DNA from: Ruminococcus sp.
GTDB lineage: Bacteria; Bacillota; Clostridia; Oscillospirales; Acutalibacteraceae
Reading direction: 5' to 3'
DNA length: 24,543 nt
NCBI GenBank assembly: GCA_004556705.1
Contig: SFGA01000031.1
Span: 1 to 24,543 of the forward strand
Positions 15,549-23,268 of this stretch are shown here, piece after piece. Below the pieces are notes generated by a model, which worked only from the letters and a program-made list of their open reading frames with translations, was not told where the DNA came from and did not search any database. Both the position numbers and the translations under genes were made by a program. How positions within the stretch are numbered: the stretch's first letter is position 1; each line of letters begins with the position of its first letter.

Positions 15549-16304
15549 TTAATTGTTTATATATTTCTCAATAAAGCTCTCAACAGTATTCCAATATAGC
15601 TTCGGCTCAACAGATGACGAAAGTGCGTGTCCTGCTCCGTTAACAGTTAAACATTCCTTCTCACAGCTTGCAGCAGAATACAATTTGCCAAGCATATCAT
15701 ACGGCACAAGCTCATCTTCACTCCCGTGTATAAACAAAGTCGGAATACGGCTCTTTTTAACCTGCTCAATCGCACTCGCCTGCTTAAAATTATAACCGTC
15801 ATAAAGCTTTGAGAGCCCGGAGGTAACATTGAGTACGGGAAACCACGGTATGTGCAAAACGTCCGCTTCACGCCTGAACTCATCCCACTCGGACGTATAT
15901 CCACAGTCGGCAATTATGACCTTAACATTTTCAGGCAAAGACTCGCCTGAAGCCATAAGCACCGTTGCCGCACCCATAGACACGCCGTGAAGGATAATCT
16001 TAGCATCTGAATCCCATGATAAAATTAGTTTTATCCACTCAATAACGTCCATACGTTCAGGCCAGCCCATACCGATTTTTGTTCCCTCGCTGTCGCCGTG
16101 AGCTCGTGCGTCAACCGCCAAAACATTATATCCGAGTGAGTAAAATTTGTTGACAAACCCTGCCATATGCTTTGCCTTACTTGTATATCCGTGACAAACA
16201 ATAGCATAATTTGAGCTGTCGTTCTTAAATAATTTTCCGTGCAGGCGCAACGAAGCAGGCTTAATATAAATATCCTCCCCCTGCTCATCATACCATTTTT
16301 TCAT
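15549..16304 (-). CDS. Alpha/beta hydrolase, C-terminal catalytic part of a TAG-split gene
   Basis: The 251-residue stretch holds a complete alpha/beta-hydrolase triad: Ser109 in HGVSMGAAT, Asp197 in HGSEDELVP and His226 in GAGHALS. It resembles YqkD-like hydrolases, which carry an N-terminal membrane segment and a linker before the domain. Here those parts lie immediately upstream in the same frame (16305-16520), separated only by an amber TAG at 16305-16307. The ATG right after the TAG has no ribosome site. The gene is therefore probably one 323-codon gene broken by a nonsense codon, read through, or carrying a base error. Substrate is unknown. It lies 40 bases after the transglutaminase-like gene on the same strand. 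Confidence 0.8.
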   Translation of the reverse strand: MKKWYDEQGEDIYIKPASLRLHGKLFKNDSSNYAIVCHGYTSKAKHMAGFVNKFYSLGYNVLAVDARAHGDSEGTKIGMGWPERMDVIEWIKLILSWDSDAKIILHGVSMGAATVLMASGESLPENVKVIIADCGYTSEWDEFRREADVLHIPWFPVLNVTSGLSKLYDGYNFKQASAIEQVKKSRIPTLFIHGSEDELVPYDMLGKLYSAASCEKECLTVNGAGHALSSSVEPKLYWNTVESFIEKYINN

Positions 16305-16520
16305 CTACGGCGTGCCCGTAAGTCCGCTGTATTTTGCACTTGAATCCTCTTCACTGTCGTTTGTATCGGTTACCTTTTGAACAAGGCTGTTAAGCTTACT
16401 CATATGTATAGGAGATTTCGTGTTAATAGCGAAATTATAAAATATCTCCGCCGACGTTACTGTCAAAGCCGCAAGTCCGCCTAAAGCGCCTAAAATCACA
16501 CCTGTATTTTTCTTATTCAT
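16305..16520 (-). CDS. N-terminal membrane anchor of the TAG-split hydrolase
   Basis: These 71 residues begin NKKNTGVILGALGGLAAL, a membrane segment, followed by a polar acidic linker ending GLTGTP and then TAG. The next codon is the ATG of the hydrolase part, in the same frame. Related hydrolases have just such an anchor and linker, so this is best read as the front of one gene, not a separate small protein. The ribosome site before the ATG is weak (GGTAAAA). Confidence 0.6.
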   Translation of the reverse strand: MNKKNTGVILGALGGLAALTVTSAEIFYNFAINTKSPIHMSKLNSLVQKVTDTNDSEEDSSAKYSGLTGTP

Positions 16521-16560
16521 TTAATTTTACCAATTTTAATATATTGTTACATTAAAATTG

Positions 16561-17337
16561 TCACAGAACTTTAATTTCAGCCAATATACTTTGATTTTGT
16601 AAGCCACCGCCTATAAGCATACCCCTGTTAATTCCGCAATCGGCGAAATCCCTGCCGTGGCTTAACTGCAAATAAGTATCGTCTATCATCCTGTTGTTTG
16701 TTACGTCAATACCTATCCAAATACCGTTGTCATATACCTCTGCCCAAGCATGAGTCTCCCCTATGCCCTTTTGTATACCTGCGACATATCGTGCAGGTAT
16801 GCCGAGTGCTCTTGAAACGGCAATAAAAATATGCGAATAGTCCTGACAAACACCGCAACCGAGCTTTAACGCCTCGTCTGCGGTCGTTTTTATGCTTGTA
16901 GCACCGCTTTTGTATTTGAACACCTTATGAATTTCCTTAATAATTCGCTGCGCCGTATCAACGGGAGTTGTAACAAAATCCTGTGGTAAGGCATTCAAAA
17001 ACTCTGTAATAGCATCCCCTACTTTCGTATATTCAGAGGGGTATTTATATATCCCGTTGAGCTTCTCTGGCTGCCTTTTTGAAAGGTCAGTCTCCGCAAA
17101 TCCGTGAACGTTAACTCCGAAATGACGGTGCGGAACGGTTATCCTGTCGGTTAAAACATTATTTCCAAAGCCATCCTCGGTATATGTGCGATTATTTGAC
17201 GGAGAAATATCAACGGTTATTTCTTTTATCTTCTGAAATTCATTGTCAAACGGAATACATCTCAATGAATAGCAATGCTTTAACACATCCGAAGAAAAGC
17301 TTATATCCATTTTATAAGTAAATTCAAGCTCTGCCAT
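16561..17337 (-). CDS. Transglutaminase-like cysteine protein
   Basis: The 258-aa product has an N-terminal beta domain (about 1-100) and a transglutaminase-like core. The triad is Cys164 in GCGVCQDYSH, His196 in ETHAWAEVY and Asp211 in IGIDVTN. Bacterial members of this class act as peptidases or amide-forming enzymes. This one belongs with the ATP-grasp and alpha-E genes just upstream, a recurrent trio that has been proposed to make or process an unknown peptide. No signal peptide is seen. ATG 17337 has AGGTGG six bases upstream, and the alpha-E stop lies nine bases before it. Confidence 0.88.
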   Translation of the reverse strand: MAELEFTYKMDISFSSDVLKHCYSLRCIPFDNEFQKIKEITVDISPSNNRTYTEDGFGNNVLTDRITVPHRHFGVNVHGFAETDLSKRQPEKLNGIYKYPSEYTKVGDAITEFLNALPQDFVTTPVDTAQRIIKEIHKVFKYKSGATSIKTTADEALKLGCGVCQDYSHIFIAVSRALGIPARYVAGIQKGIGETHAWAEVYDNGIWIGIDVTNNRMIDDTYLQLSHGRDFADCGINRGMLIGGGLQNQSILAEIKVL

Positions 17338-17345
17338 ATTCCACC

Positions 17346-18035
17346 TCAATACACAACCGTAGTTGTAAACAGCCTTGAAAGCTCATTAAGAATAATATTT
17401 TTATCCTCTTCAAACGAGTCTTTTTCAAGAATAATCGAAATTAAGCGATCGGTAGCATCAACATTACATTCAATGCCCACTTTGTAAAGACGGTTTAACA
17501 AAATACTGAATTCCTTTTTTACAAGCTCGGGAGGATATGAAAAACGAGTGTATAAATCAAGCCTTTCCACGCTTCTTCCGAATTTCAGTATATTTCTCGA
17601 GGTCTCCGATTCAACGTAATCGTCTGCGCTGCCCCAAAAAGCGAAAATATAATCAAAAACCTGCTGAAGCTTCAAGATAGGCGCATTACTGTACTTGTCC
17701 TTTTCGAGCGCGTCAACCGCCATTTGAACATAAGACATAGTTTCGCTGCTCAGCTCATTACGCATAATTACCGCATTATCATACGCAGCAAGCAAATTAT
17801 GCATTACGGAATTCGGGTCATTTTCATCAAACAGAAAATTACGGATAAACTCCTGCTTATATGAATATTTATTTGCTATTCCGAGCTTAGAGCAAAAGTC
17901 CTGATAGTATTTTTCATCTTTATCAATCATTCTGTCATAATACTCGGTAAAAATTTTCAGGGTTGTGTAAACTCTTTCAATATATCTTCCGAGCCAAAAC
18001 AGATTATCGGTTGATTTTATCGAGATAATACCCAT
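17346..18035 (-). CDS. Alpha-E domain protein
   Basis: The 229-aa helical protein shows the family's opening signature, here ISIKSTDNLFWLGRYIER, and a late SVERLDLY motif. Alpha-E proteins have no known enzyme activity. They are nearly always encoded with a circularly permuted ATP-grasp ligase and a transglutaminase-like protein, as here. Its start overlaps the ATP-grasp stop by 19 bases. A GGGAGGAGG site lies 12 bases upstream with AAGGA nearer, implying coupled translation. At 229 aa it is somewhat shorter than typical members of about 300. Confidence 0.88.
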   Translation of the reverse strand: MGIISIKSTDNLFWLGRYIERVYTTLKIFTEYYDRMIDKDEKYYQDFCSKLGIANKYSYKQEFIRNFLFDENDPNSVMHNLLAAYDNAVIMRNELSSETMSYVQMAVDALEKDKYSNAPILKLQQVFDYIFAFWGSADDYVESETSRNILKFGRSVERLDLYTRFSYPPELVKKEFSILLNRLYKVGIECNVDATDRLISIILEKDSFEEDKNIILNELSRLFTTTVVY

Positions 18036-19333
18036 GTGTCCTTGAAGCCTCCTCCCTGTGAAGAATTAACGACGAGCGAATCGGCAGACTGCGAAAATCT
18101 TGTAAGTCCGCTTCTCCAAACCTTGATTTCCTCGCCGTACAAAACAAAAGCTCTTAAATCCGCTTTTCTGTCAACTTGCTTATTGTCATCAGACAAAACT
18201 TTTAAGTCTTGAAAATCAATTACCTCTTGCGCTATAAATCTTCGAGGCTCTTTTTTTATCAACTCTCTGAAACGCTCCAAATCGCTTGCAGACATCGTAT
18301 TTCCGAAAGCTACACCGTATCCGCCTGACTCCGAAACATCCTTTATAACGAGATTTTCAAGGTTTTCAAGCACATATTTTCTGTCGTTTTCATAATAAGG
18401 AAGATATGTTTGTGCATTTGAGAGTATCGGGTCCTCATGAAGATAGTATTCAATCATTTTCGGAACAAAATAGTAAATGCCCTTGTCGTCGGCTACACCG
18501 TTACCGGGTGCGTTTACAACAGCCACATTTCCTGCCCTATAAGCATCAATTAAATGCGGAACACCCAACAAAGAATCGGGGTAAAAGGTCATAGGATCGA
18601 TATATTCATCGGATATTCTGCGATAAAGCGTACCGACCTTTTTCTTTTCGCCCGAATATTCGCTGTAATAGAGGTAATTACCCTCTACAAATAAATCCTG
18701 AGGCATAGCAAACACAGCACCTGTTTTTTCCGCCAAATAAGAGTGCTCAAAGAATGCAGAATTATATCTGCCCGGAGTCAAAATTACGTTTATGCCGTCT
18801 GTATTGACGTAATCAAAAACCTCTTTAAGCAAATTGCCGTACGAACGATTATCAAAAACGGAATTGTTCTGAAATGTGTCGGGACTTGCTCTGCGGCAAA
18901 GCTCTCTCGCAATCATAGGATAAGAAGCTCCCGATGGAATACGCAAATTATCCTCTAAAACATACCATTTCATATCCTTGCCTTGAACAAGGTCAATTCC
19001 CGAAATGTGATTAAATATGTCTTTTGGCGGTCTAATACCCTCGCATGCCGGTAAAAAGCCGACAGAGGTATATACGAACTCCTCGGGGATTATCCCGTCT
19101 CTTATGATAAATTTATTTGAATAAATGTCTCTTAAAAAGCAATTGAGAGCCTCAACCCTTTGAATTAGTCCCTTTTCAAGAAAGGCAAACTCATTTTTAG
19201 GTATAATCCTCGGAATTGTATCAAACGGGAAAAGACGTTCGTTGAAACGGTTGTTTTTGTAAATTCCGAATTTAACACCGTAACGAGCGAGCAATTCGTT
19301 TATAACTTCCTTATGCTCGATAAGTCCATACAT
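18017..19333 (-). CDS. Circularly permuted ATP-grasp ligase
   Basis: The 438-aa protein belongs to the circularly permuted ATP-grasp type 2 family. Motifs visible are LEDNLRIPSG (126-135), GNGVADDK (277-284) and SESGGYG (334-340), the last a nucleotide-binding loop. ATP-grasp enzymes join a carboxylate to an amine through an acyl phosphate, so a peptide- or amide-forming reaction is expected, but no substrate is known. It is first in a unit with alpha-E and transglutaminase-like genes. ATG 19333 follows AAGGGGG, and a strong promoter precedes it. Confidence 0.92.
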   Translation of the reverse strand: MYGLIEHKEVINELLARYGVKFGIYKNNRFNERLFPFDTIPRIIPKNEFAFLEKGLIQRVEALNCFLRDIYSNKFIIRDGIIPEEFVYTSVGFLPACEGIRPPKDIFNHISGIDLVQGKDMKWYVLEDNLRIPSGASYPMIARELCRRASPDTFQNNSVFDNRSYGNLLKEVFDYVNTDGINVILTPGRYNSAFFEHSYLAEKTGAVFAMPQDLFVEGNYLYYSEYSGEKKKVGTLYRRISDEYIDPMTFYPDSLLGVPHLIDAYRAGNVAVVNAPGNGVADDKGIYYFVPKMIEYYLHEDPILSNAQTYLPYYENDRKYVLENLENLVIKDVSESGGYGVAFGNTMSASDLERFRELIKKEPRRFIAQEVIDFQDLKVLSDDNKQVDRKADLRAFVLYGEEIKVWRSGLTRFSQSADSLVVNSSQGGGFKDTWVLSR

Positions 19334-19356
19334 TACAAGACCCCCTTATATATGTG

Positions 19357-19385
19357 ATTATAACAATTTTTAAGTGAATTTACAA
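19357..19385 (-). promoter_or_regulatory. Promoter of the ATP-grasp cluster
   Basis: On the minus strand TTGTAA (19380-19385), a 17-base spacer and a perfect TATAAT (19357-19362), right after the proC terminator. Confidence 0.75.
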
Positions 19386-19386
19386 C

Positions 19387-19425
19387 AAAAAAATCCGCCA
19401 AAAGCATTAAAACTTTGACGGATTT
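19387..19425 (-). terminator. Terminator of mscL-proC
   Basis: AAATCCG (19391-19397) pairs with CGGATTT (19419-19425), extended inside by CAAA/TTTG across one mismatch. On the minus strand a run of seven T follows. Confidence 0.85.
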
Positions 19426-19439
19426 TATAAAATTTCAGC

Positions 19440-20237
19440 TTATAATGATTTATCCTTGAGATAAGAAGCGTCAACCGCACTTGTAACGGTAGCTTCAAAA
19501 CCGTTTTCCTGCAAGGCACATACGCCCTCAATCGTTGTACCGCCGGGCGAGCAAACTCTATCGATAAGCTCCCACGGATGTTCTTTGCTTTCAAGGATTT
19601 TTTTAGCACTTCCCAAGACGGTCTGCGCCGCAATTTCAAGTGCCTGACCTTTTGCAAGTCCGTTTTTAACCCCTGCTCTTGCAAGCGAGTCAATAAACAT
19701 ATATGAATATGCAGGAGAGCAACCAGCAATCGCACTGAAAATCGAAAATTTATCCTCTTCGATTGAAATGACCTTACCGAAAGAAGAACAGAGCTTTTCA
19801 ACAAGAGCCTTTTGCTCATCATTTACCAAAGCATTACAGCAATATGCCGACATAGCCTCAAGCACAGTTGCGTTTATATTCGGCATAACACGTGCAACAG
19901 GCACATTTGAACCGAGCAAATTGTTTATTTCCGCAACCGATTTTCCTGCGGCGATTGAAATTACAAAAGTGCCTTTGTTATTTATGTTCTTTGAAACCGA
20001 CGGAAGAAGCGAAGCAAACACATTAGGCTTAACTGCCAAAACAACAGTATCAACGCTGTTTATAAGCTCTAAAGCATCAGCAGCAGCGTTAACGCCCAAT
20101 TCGGTTTTCAACTTATTGACTTTTTCTTCGTTTATGTCACAAACATAAATATCGTTTGATGCAAATTTTCCGCTTTTTACAGCACCGCCGACTATTGCGG
20201 ACGCCATATTACCTGCGCCGATAAAACCTATTTTCAT
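19440..20237 (-). CDS. proC: Pyrroline-5-carboxylate reductase
   Basis: ProC reduces pyrroline-5-carboxylate to proline with NAD(P)H, the last step of proline synthesis. The 265-aa protein opens with the Rossmann motif IGFIGAGNMA. Near its C-terminus is the family signature DRVCSPGGTTIEG. ATG 20237 lies one base after the mscL stop with only a weak ribosome site, so it is likely translated by coupling; GTG 20246 inside mscL is less likely. Pairing proC with a mechanosensitive channel is notable because proline is an osmolyte. Confidence 0.95.
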   Translation of the reverse strand: MKIGFIGAGNMASAIVGGAVKSGKFASNDIYVCDINEEKVNKLKTELGVNAAADALELINSVDTVVLAVKPNVFASLLPSVSKNINNKGTFVISIAAGKSVAEINNLLGSNVPVARVMPNINATVLEAMSAYCCNALVNDEQKALVEKLCSSFGKVISIEEDKFSIFSAIAGCSPAYSYMFIDSLARAGVKNGLAKGQALEIAAQTVLGSAKKILESKEHPWELIDRVCSPGGTTIEGVCALQENGFEATVTSAVDASYLKDKSL

Positions 20238-20238
20238 A

Positions 20239-20712
20239 TCATTCACTATCTTTTAACTCGGAAGTACAATGCGGACATCTTGTAGCCGAAATATCAATTT
20301 CCGACTTGCAATAAGGACAAGTCTTTGTCGTCGGCTTTTCCTCTACGGGTGCTTCCTCTTTTTTGAGCTTATTTGAAATACTGTTTATTGATTTAACAAG
20401 GAGAAATATGACAAACGCCATTATCAAAAAATTGATAACCGCACCGATAAACGTACCGTAATTGAGCGTTGCTACACCTGCTGCATTTGCTTCTGCCGAA
20501 GTTGCATAATCTCCGCTTCCGAGAGCGATAAACCAATTATTAAAATCAATGCCGCCCGTCAAAAGACTGATAACCGGCATAAGAATATCATCAACCAAAG
20601 ATTTTACAATCACCTGAAAAGCTCCGCCGATAATAACGCCGACAGCAAGGTCAAGCACATTGCCTCTCATTATAAATTCCCTAAATTCAGCAACAAAGCC
20701 GTTCTTTTTCAT
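20239..20712 (-). CDS. mscL: Large-conductance mechanosensitive channel with C-terminal zinc ribbon
   Basis: MscL opens under membrane tension and releases solutes during hypo-osmotic shock. The 157-aa product has the N-terminal FREFIMRGNVLDLAVGVIIGGAF signature, given here in its two parts FREFIMRGN and LDLAVGVIIGGAF, a first membrane helix and a second at about 88-107. Unlike the standard roughly 130-aa form it carries a tail with CPYC (132-135) and CPHC (146-149), a zinc-ribbon pattern, after a charged linker. ATG 20712 follows GAGG at nine bases; upstream in-frame ATGs at 20727, 20721 and 20718 overlap that site. Confidence 0.95.
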   Translation of the reverse strand: MKKNGFVAEFREFIMRGNVLDLAVGVIIGGAFQVIVKSLVDDILMPVISLLTGGIDFNNWFIALGSGDYATSAEANAAGVATLNYGTFIGAVINFLIMAFVIFLLVKSINSISNKLKKEEAPVEEKPTTKTCPYCKSEIDISATRCPHCTSELKDSE

Positions 20713-20739
20713 TTTCATCATCCTCATTATTTTTATTTA

Positions 20740-20769
20740 ATTATAGCACATACTTTTTTTAATTGTCAA
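20740..20769 (-). promoter_or_regulatory. Promoter of mscL-proC
   Basis: On the minus strand a perfect TTGACA (20764-20769), an 18-base spacer and a perfect TATAAT (20740-20745). The -35 box overlaps the stop codon of the radical SAM gene. Confidence 0.85.
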
Positions 20770-21644
20770 ATACCGCTTAAATCAAATTTCGGAATAAAAT
20801 CGGTCTGTGCCGAAGAACGCTCCTGCATAAAGCCGTTTTCAAAACCCAAGCGTTCAAACTCGGCAATAACCTTTTGATATTCGGCAGTTACAATCCGTCT
20901 GTTAAGCTCCTTATATTCGGTTTTTACGTAAGGCACATATTGGCTCATCAGACTTATATGTGTATCAATGGGTAAATTATCTTTAATCCAACGTAAAATC
21001 TTGATAGATTGATCGGTATTTTTAGGTAAAACAAGATGGCGGATAATAATTCCTTTTTGCATAATACCGTCTTTGATTTCCGATTTTCCTACTTGCCTTT
21101 GCATTTCAAGAACAGCATTTGAAGCCTTTTCAAAGTAATTTTCGGCATTGGAATACTTTTTAGAAACATCGCTATCAAAATATTTCAAGTCGGGTAAGTA
21201 AACATCAATAAGACCTTGCAAAGAGCGAATACTCTCAACATCGTCATACCCGCCTGTGTTGTACACAACGGGAACAGACGGCTTGTACTCGCTAAAAACC
21301 TCTTTAATAAACGGAACAAAGTGCGTGGGATTGACAAGATTGATTGTATGAGCACCTTGATTTTCAAGATTTTTAACAATATCTATAAACTCGGATTTTG
21401 AAACCTGCTTTCCGAAATTTTCGTGGCTTATTTCATAATTCTGACAAAAGACGCATCGAAGATTGCACCCCGAAAAGAAAATCGCACCCGAGCCTCTTTC
21501 TCCGCTTATGACAGGCTCTTCCCAAAGATGAAGCGAAGCCCTTGCAAGGACCGCATTATATGGCATTTTGCAAAATCCACGAGAAAATTCGCCGATATTT
21601 CGTTCAACATTGCACTTTCTCGGACAAGCATTGCAAATTGGCAT
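20766..21644 (-). CDS. Radical SAM protein, PflA-like
   Basis: The 292-aa protein holds the radical-SAM motif CX3CX2C (Cys60, Cys64, Cys67 in GCNLRCVFCQ), which binds the 4Fe-4S cluster that cleaves S-adenosylmethionine. An N-terminal CNACPRKC (4-11) with a later Cys25 suggests an additional metal site. This matches the PflA-related COG1313-type family. Members resemble pyruvate formate-lyase activators, but their targets are unknown and no glycyl-radical enzyme is in the window. ATG 21644 follows GAGGTGGGGG. No clear terminator follows; the next gene starts from its own promoter. Confidence 0.88.
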   Translation of the reverse strand: MPICNACPRKCNVERNIGEFSRGFCKMPYNAVLARASLHLWEEPVISGERGSGAIFFSGCNLRCVFCQNYEISHENFGKQVSKSEFIDIVKNLENQGAHTINLVNPTHFVPFIKEVFSEYKPSVPVVYNTGGYDDVESIRSLQGLIDVYLPDLKYFDSDVSKKYSNAENYFEKASNAVLEMQRQVGKSEIKDGIMQKGIIIRHLVLPKNTDQSIKILRWIKDNLPIDTHISLMSQYVPYVKTEYKELNRRIVTAEYQKVIAEFERLGFENGFMQERSSAQTDFIPKFDLSGI

Positions 21645-21704
21645 TCCCCCACCTCACTTTCAAAAAATATTTTAGCATATTTAGCCTAATATTACAAATA
21701 TTAT

Positions 21705-21733
21705 TTGACAAATCACGTTTGGTTTGATAAAAT
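21705..21733 (+). promoter_or_regulatory. Promoter of tRNA-Ser
   Basis: A perfect TTGACA (21705-21710), a 17-base spacer and TAAAAT (21728-21733) lie 18 bases before the tRNA. Confidence 0.85.
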
Positions 21734-21751
21734 ATTATCCGTTGTGAATAA

Positions 21752-21840
21752 GGAAGCGTATCGAAGTGGTCATAACGGGCCTGACTCGAAATCAGGTAGC
21801 CTTCACGGGCTCGTGGGTTCGAATCCCACCGCTTCCGCCA
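21752..21840 (+). tRNA. tRNA-Ser (CGA)
   Basis: An 89-nt class II tRNA. The acceptor stem is GGAAGCG/CGCTTCC, and the anticodon stem CCTGA/TCAGG has loop CTCGAAA (anticodon CGA). It has the long variable arm typical of serine, the T-arm GTGGG TTCGAAT CCCAC, and an encoded CCA. It marks the border to the accessory stretch and is a plausible island insertion site. Confidence 0.97.
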
Positions 21841-21845
21841 TTGAT

Positions 21846-21878
21846 AACCGCATAAACCCAGTGTTTATGCGGTTTTTT
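21846..21878 (+). terminator. Terminator of tRNA-Ser
   Basis: A 12-bp stem (21846-21857 with 21863-21874) has a CCAGT loop and is followed by T residues. Confidence 0.9.
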
Positions 21879-21911
21879 CATACTTATATTGCAAAAGTAA
21901 GCAGTATCTAT

Positions 21912-22012
21912 ATTGGGGAACAAATCTCGATGTAAATTGCACATTTTGCTCCCCAATGGTATATCCGCATTTTTGAATTGTCAAAAAATGAGAGGGCACA
22001 AAAAAGCGGATA
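21912..22012. repeat. Two adjacent imperfect inverted repeats in the gap after tRNA-Ser
   Basis: ATTGGGGA-A-CAAA (21912-21924) pairs with TTTG-C-TCCCCAAT (21945-21957). TATCCGC-A-TTTTT (21962-21974) pairs with AAAAA-GCGGATA (22001-22012). Neither has a T-run that would make it a clear terminator. The 281-base gap between tRNA-Ser and the next gene otherwise shows only a promoter. Confidence 0.5.
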
Positions 22013-22060
22013 GCGCAAAGGTAAAACTTCTTTATTTCTTGCTGTAATGTAATCGCATCT

Positions 22061-22088
22061 TTGAAAAACAAGGTTTTTATGATATAAT
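22061..22088 (+). promoter_or_regulatory. Promoter of the HEPN-motif gene
   Basis: TTGAAA (22061-22066), a 16-base spacer and a perfect TATAAT (22083-22088), preceded by TGA to give an extended -10 (TATGATATAATA). Confidence 0.7.
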
Positions 22089-22121
22089 AATCACGCTACT
22101 TAAACGCAAAGAGGTGTTTTG

Positions 22122-23237
22122 ATGGAAATTACATCTTATTTAGAGCTATTGAAAAAGCAGCGCAGACTAATGACACAACAGCAAATAAGTGCAATACAGG
22201 AGCAAGCAAGACTTCATGCAATTGCTTCTGAAAAGATGCAAATCAGAGATCGTCTGGAAGAACGCTACCGTGAAGTATTTGCTAAGGGGTTTGAAAAGCT
22301 TTCGGCAACCTCAAATGTTCTTGAATTACTGCCTGATTGCGATACGGATGCAGACAGGCTGAAAGCGTTGATTGATTGCACACAGGACGGCACCGCACCA
22401 ATTCACGATATAACGGCTGCAATGAAAAACATTCCTGAATTTGCGGAATGTGAAAAATTGAATGTCGAAGTGGGCAAAGCGTATTATGAATTCTTTTACG
22501 CAAATGATGCATTAAACAGACGGATTGACAGCGACAGAAGTATTCTATTTACGCCGCCGTACCGTAAAAGAATGCGCCAATTGGCTGACGACGGTGTCTT
22601 GCTGTATTTTCTTGAAACGCCGGATCTGCCACTGCTGGAAGAAGAATGCACTTCGGATTATATCTTGGAATCGTTTTCTTGTGCAGAATACTTGAGTGCA
22701 AGAGAGTTGCTATCAACATTTTATCAAGTGCCGAATCCCGGGATTTCGCTGCAAAGGAAACTGGAAGATGCCCATGCGGCACTCGAGATGATGTACAACG
22801 GTTGCTATCGCAGTGCCGCAAGAAACTGGTTTGCGCTTATCGAGCATGAGCACAAGCGCTGCGCAGATATTTTAGAAGGGTATTGGGAAGTAAAGAAAGA
22901 ATACAAAAACGGCGGTCAGCGCTCTGAAAAAATATATATGATCGTTAATGATATGATGGGCGAATGGGATACAGAGGCATGGAACAAGATTGATTCCTAC
23001 TATAAAAAACTTACAACAAACCACAAAAACTCTGATATAACATTAAACCGCAATCCAATCATTCACGGAGATTATTACAATGATTCAATTGATGTATCGG
23101 AAAAAGATGCCCTGCGGCTATTCCTTCTTTGGATAAACCTCAGAGTAATGACAGATCACCTTGCCTTTATCGAGAACTTTATAAGAAACAGGGTACTGCT
23201 TCTGCCTTATTTTTGCGAGATAATTCCTTCAGATTGA
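22122..23237 (+). CDS. Protein with C-terminal HEPN-like RNase motif, possible defence function
   Basis: The 371-aa soluble protein has a charged, Gln-rich coiled-coil-like N-terminus (about 5-60), a middle helical region, and a C-terminal helical module from about 215. That module contains GCYRSAARNWFALIEHEH (227-244). It also has RNPIIHG at 310-316, an RX4H motif with Asn after Arg, which is the catalytic signature of HEPN ribonucleases. HEPN proteins act as toxins, abortive-infection factors or RNA processors. Position beside tRNA-Ser, next to a small regulator and an HNH-like gene, fits an accessory or defence setting. ATG 22122 follows GAGGTG at five bases; a TTG one codon earlier is less likely. 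I do not recognise a named family, and no partner antitoxin is evident. Confidence 0.6.
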   Translation: MEITSYLELLKKQRRLMTQQQISAIQEQARLHAIASEKMQIRDRLEERYREVFAKGFEKLSATSNVLELLPDCDTDADRLKALIDCTQDGTAPIHDITAAMKNIPEFAECEKLNVEVGKAYYEFFYANDALNRRIDSDRSILFTPPYRKRMRQLADDGVLLYFLETPDLPLLEEECTSDYILESFSCAEYLSARELLSTFYQVPNPGISLQRKLEDAHAALEMMYNGCYRSAARNWFALIEHEHKRCADILEGYWEVKKEYKNGGQRSEKIYMIVNDMMGEWDTEAWNKIDSYYKKLTTNHKNSDITLNRNPIIHGDYYNDSIDVSEKDALRLFLLWINLRVMTDHLAFIENFIRNRVLLLPYFCEIIPSD

Positions 23238-23262
23238 CTTTATAGAATTCTTATGGTATAAT
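23234..23262 (+). promoter_or_regulatory. Promoter of the small XRE regulator
   Basis: TTGACT (23234-23239), a 17-base spacer and a perfect TATAAT (23257-23262). The -35 box overlaps the stop codon of the HEPN-motif gene. Confidence 0.8.
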
Positions 23263-23268
23263 ATCCGT

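Noticed and set aside
15549..16520. TAG reassigned to an amino acid genome-wide
   Set aside because: None of the other complete genes contains an internal TAG, so general recoding is unlikely. A local mutation or read-through is simpler.
21865..22071. A 68-codon minus-strand frame between tRNA-Ser and the HEPN-motif gene
   Set aside because: No ribosome site, composition rich in Phe, Cys and Tyr as in chance frames, and it runs through both inverted repeats.
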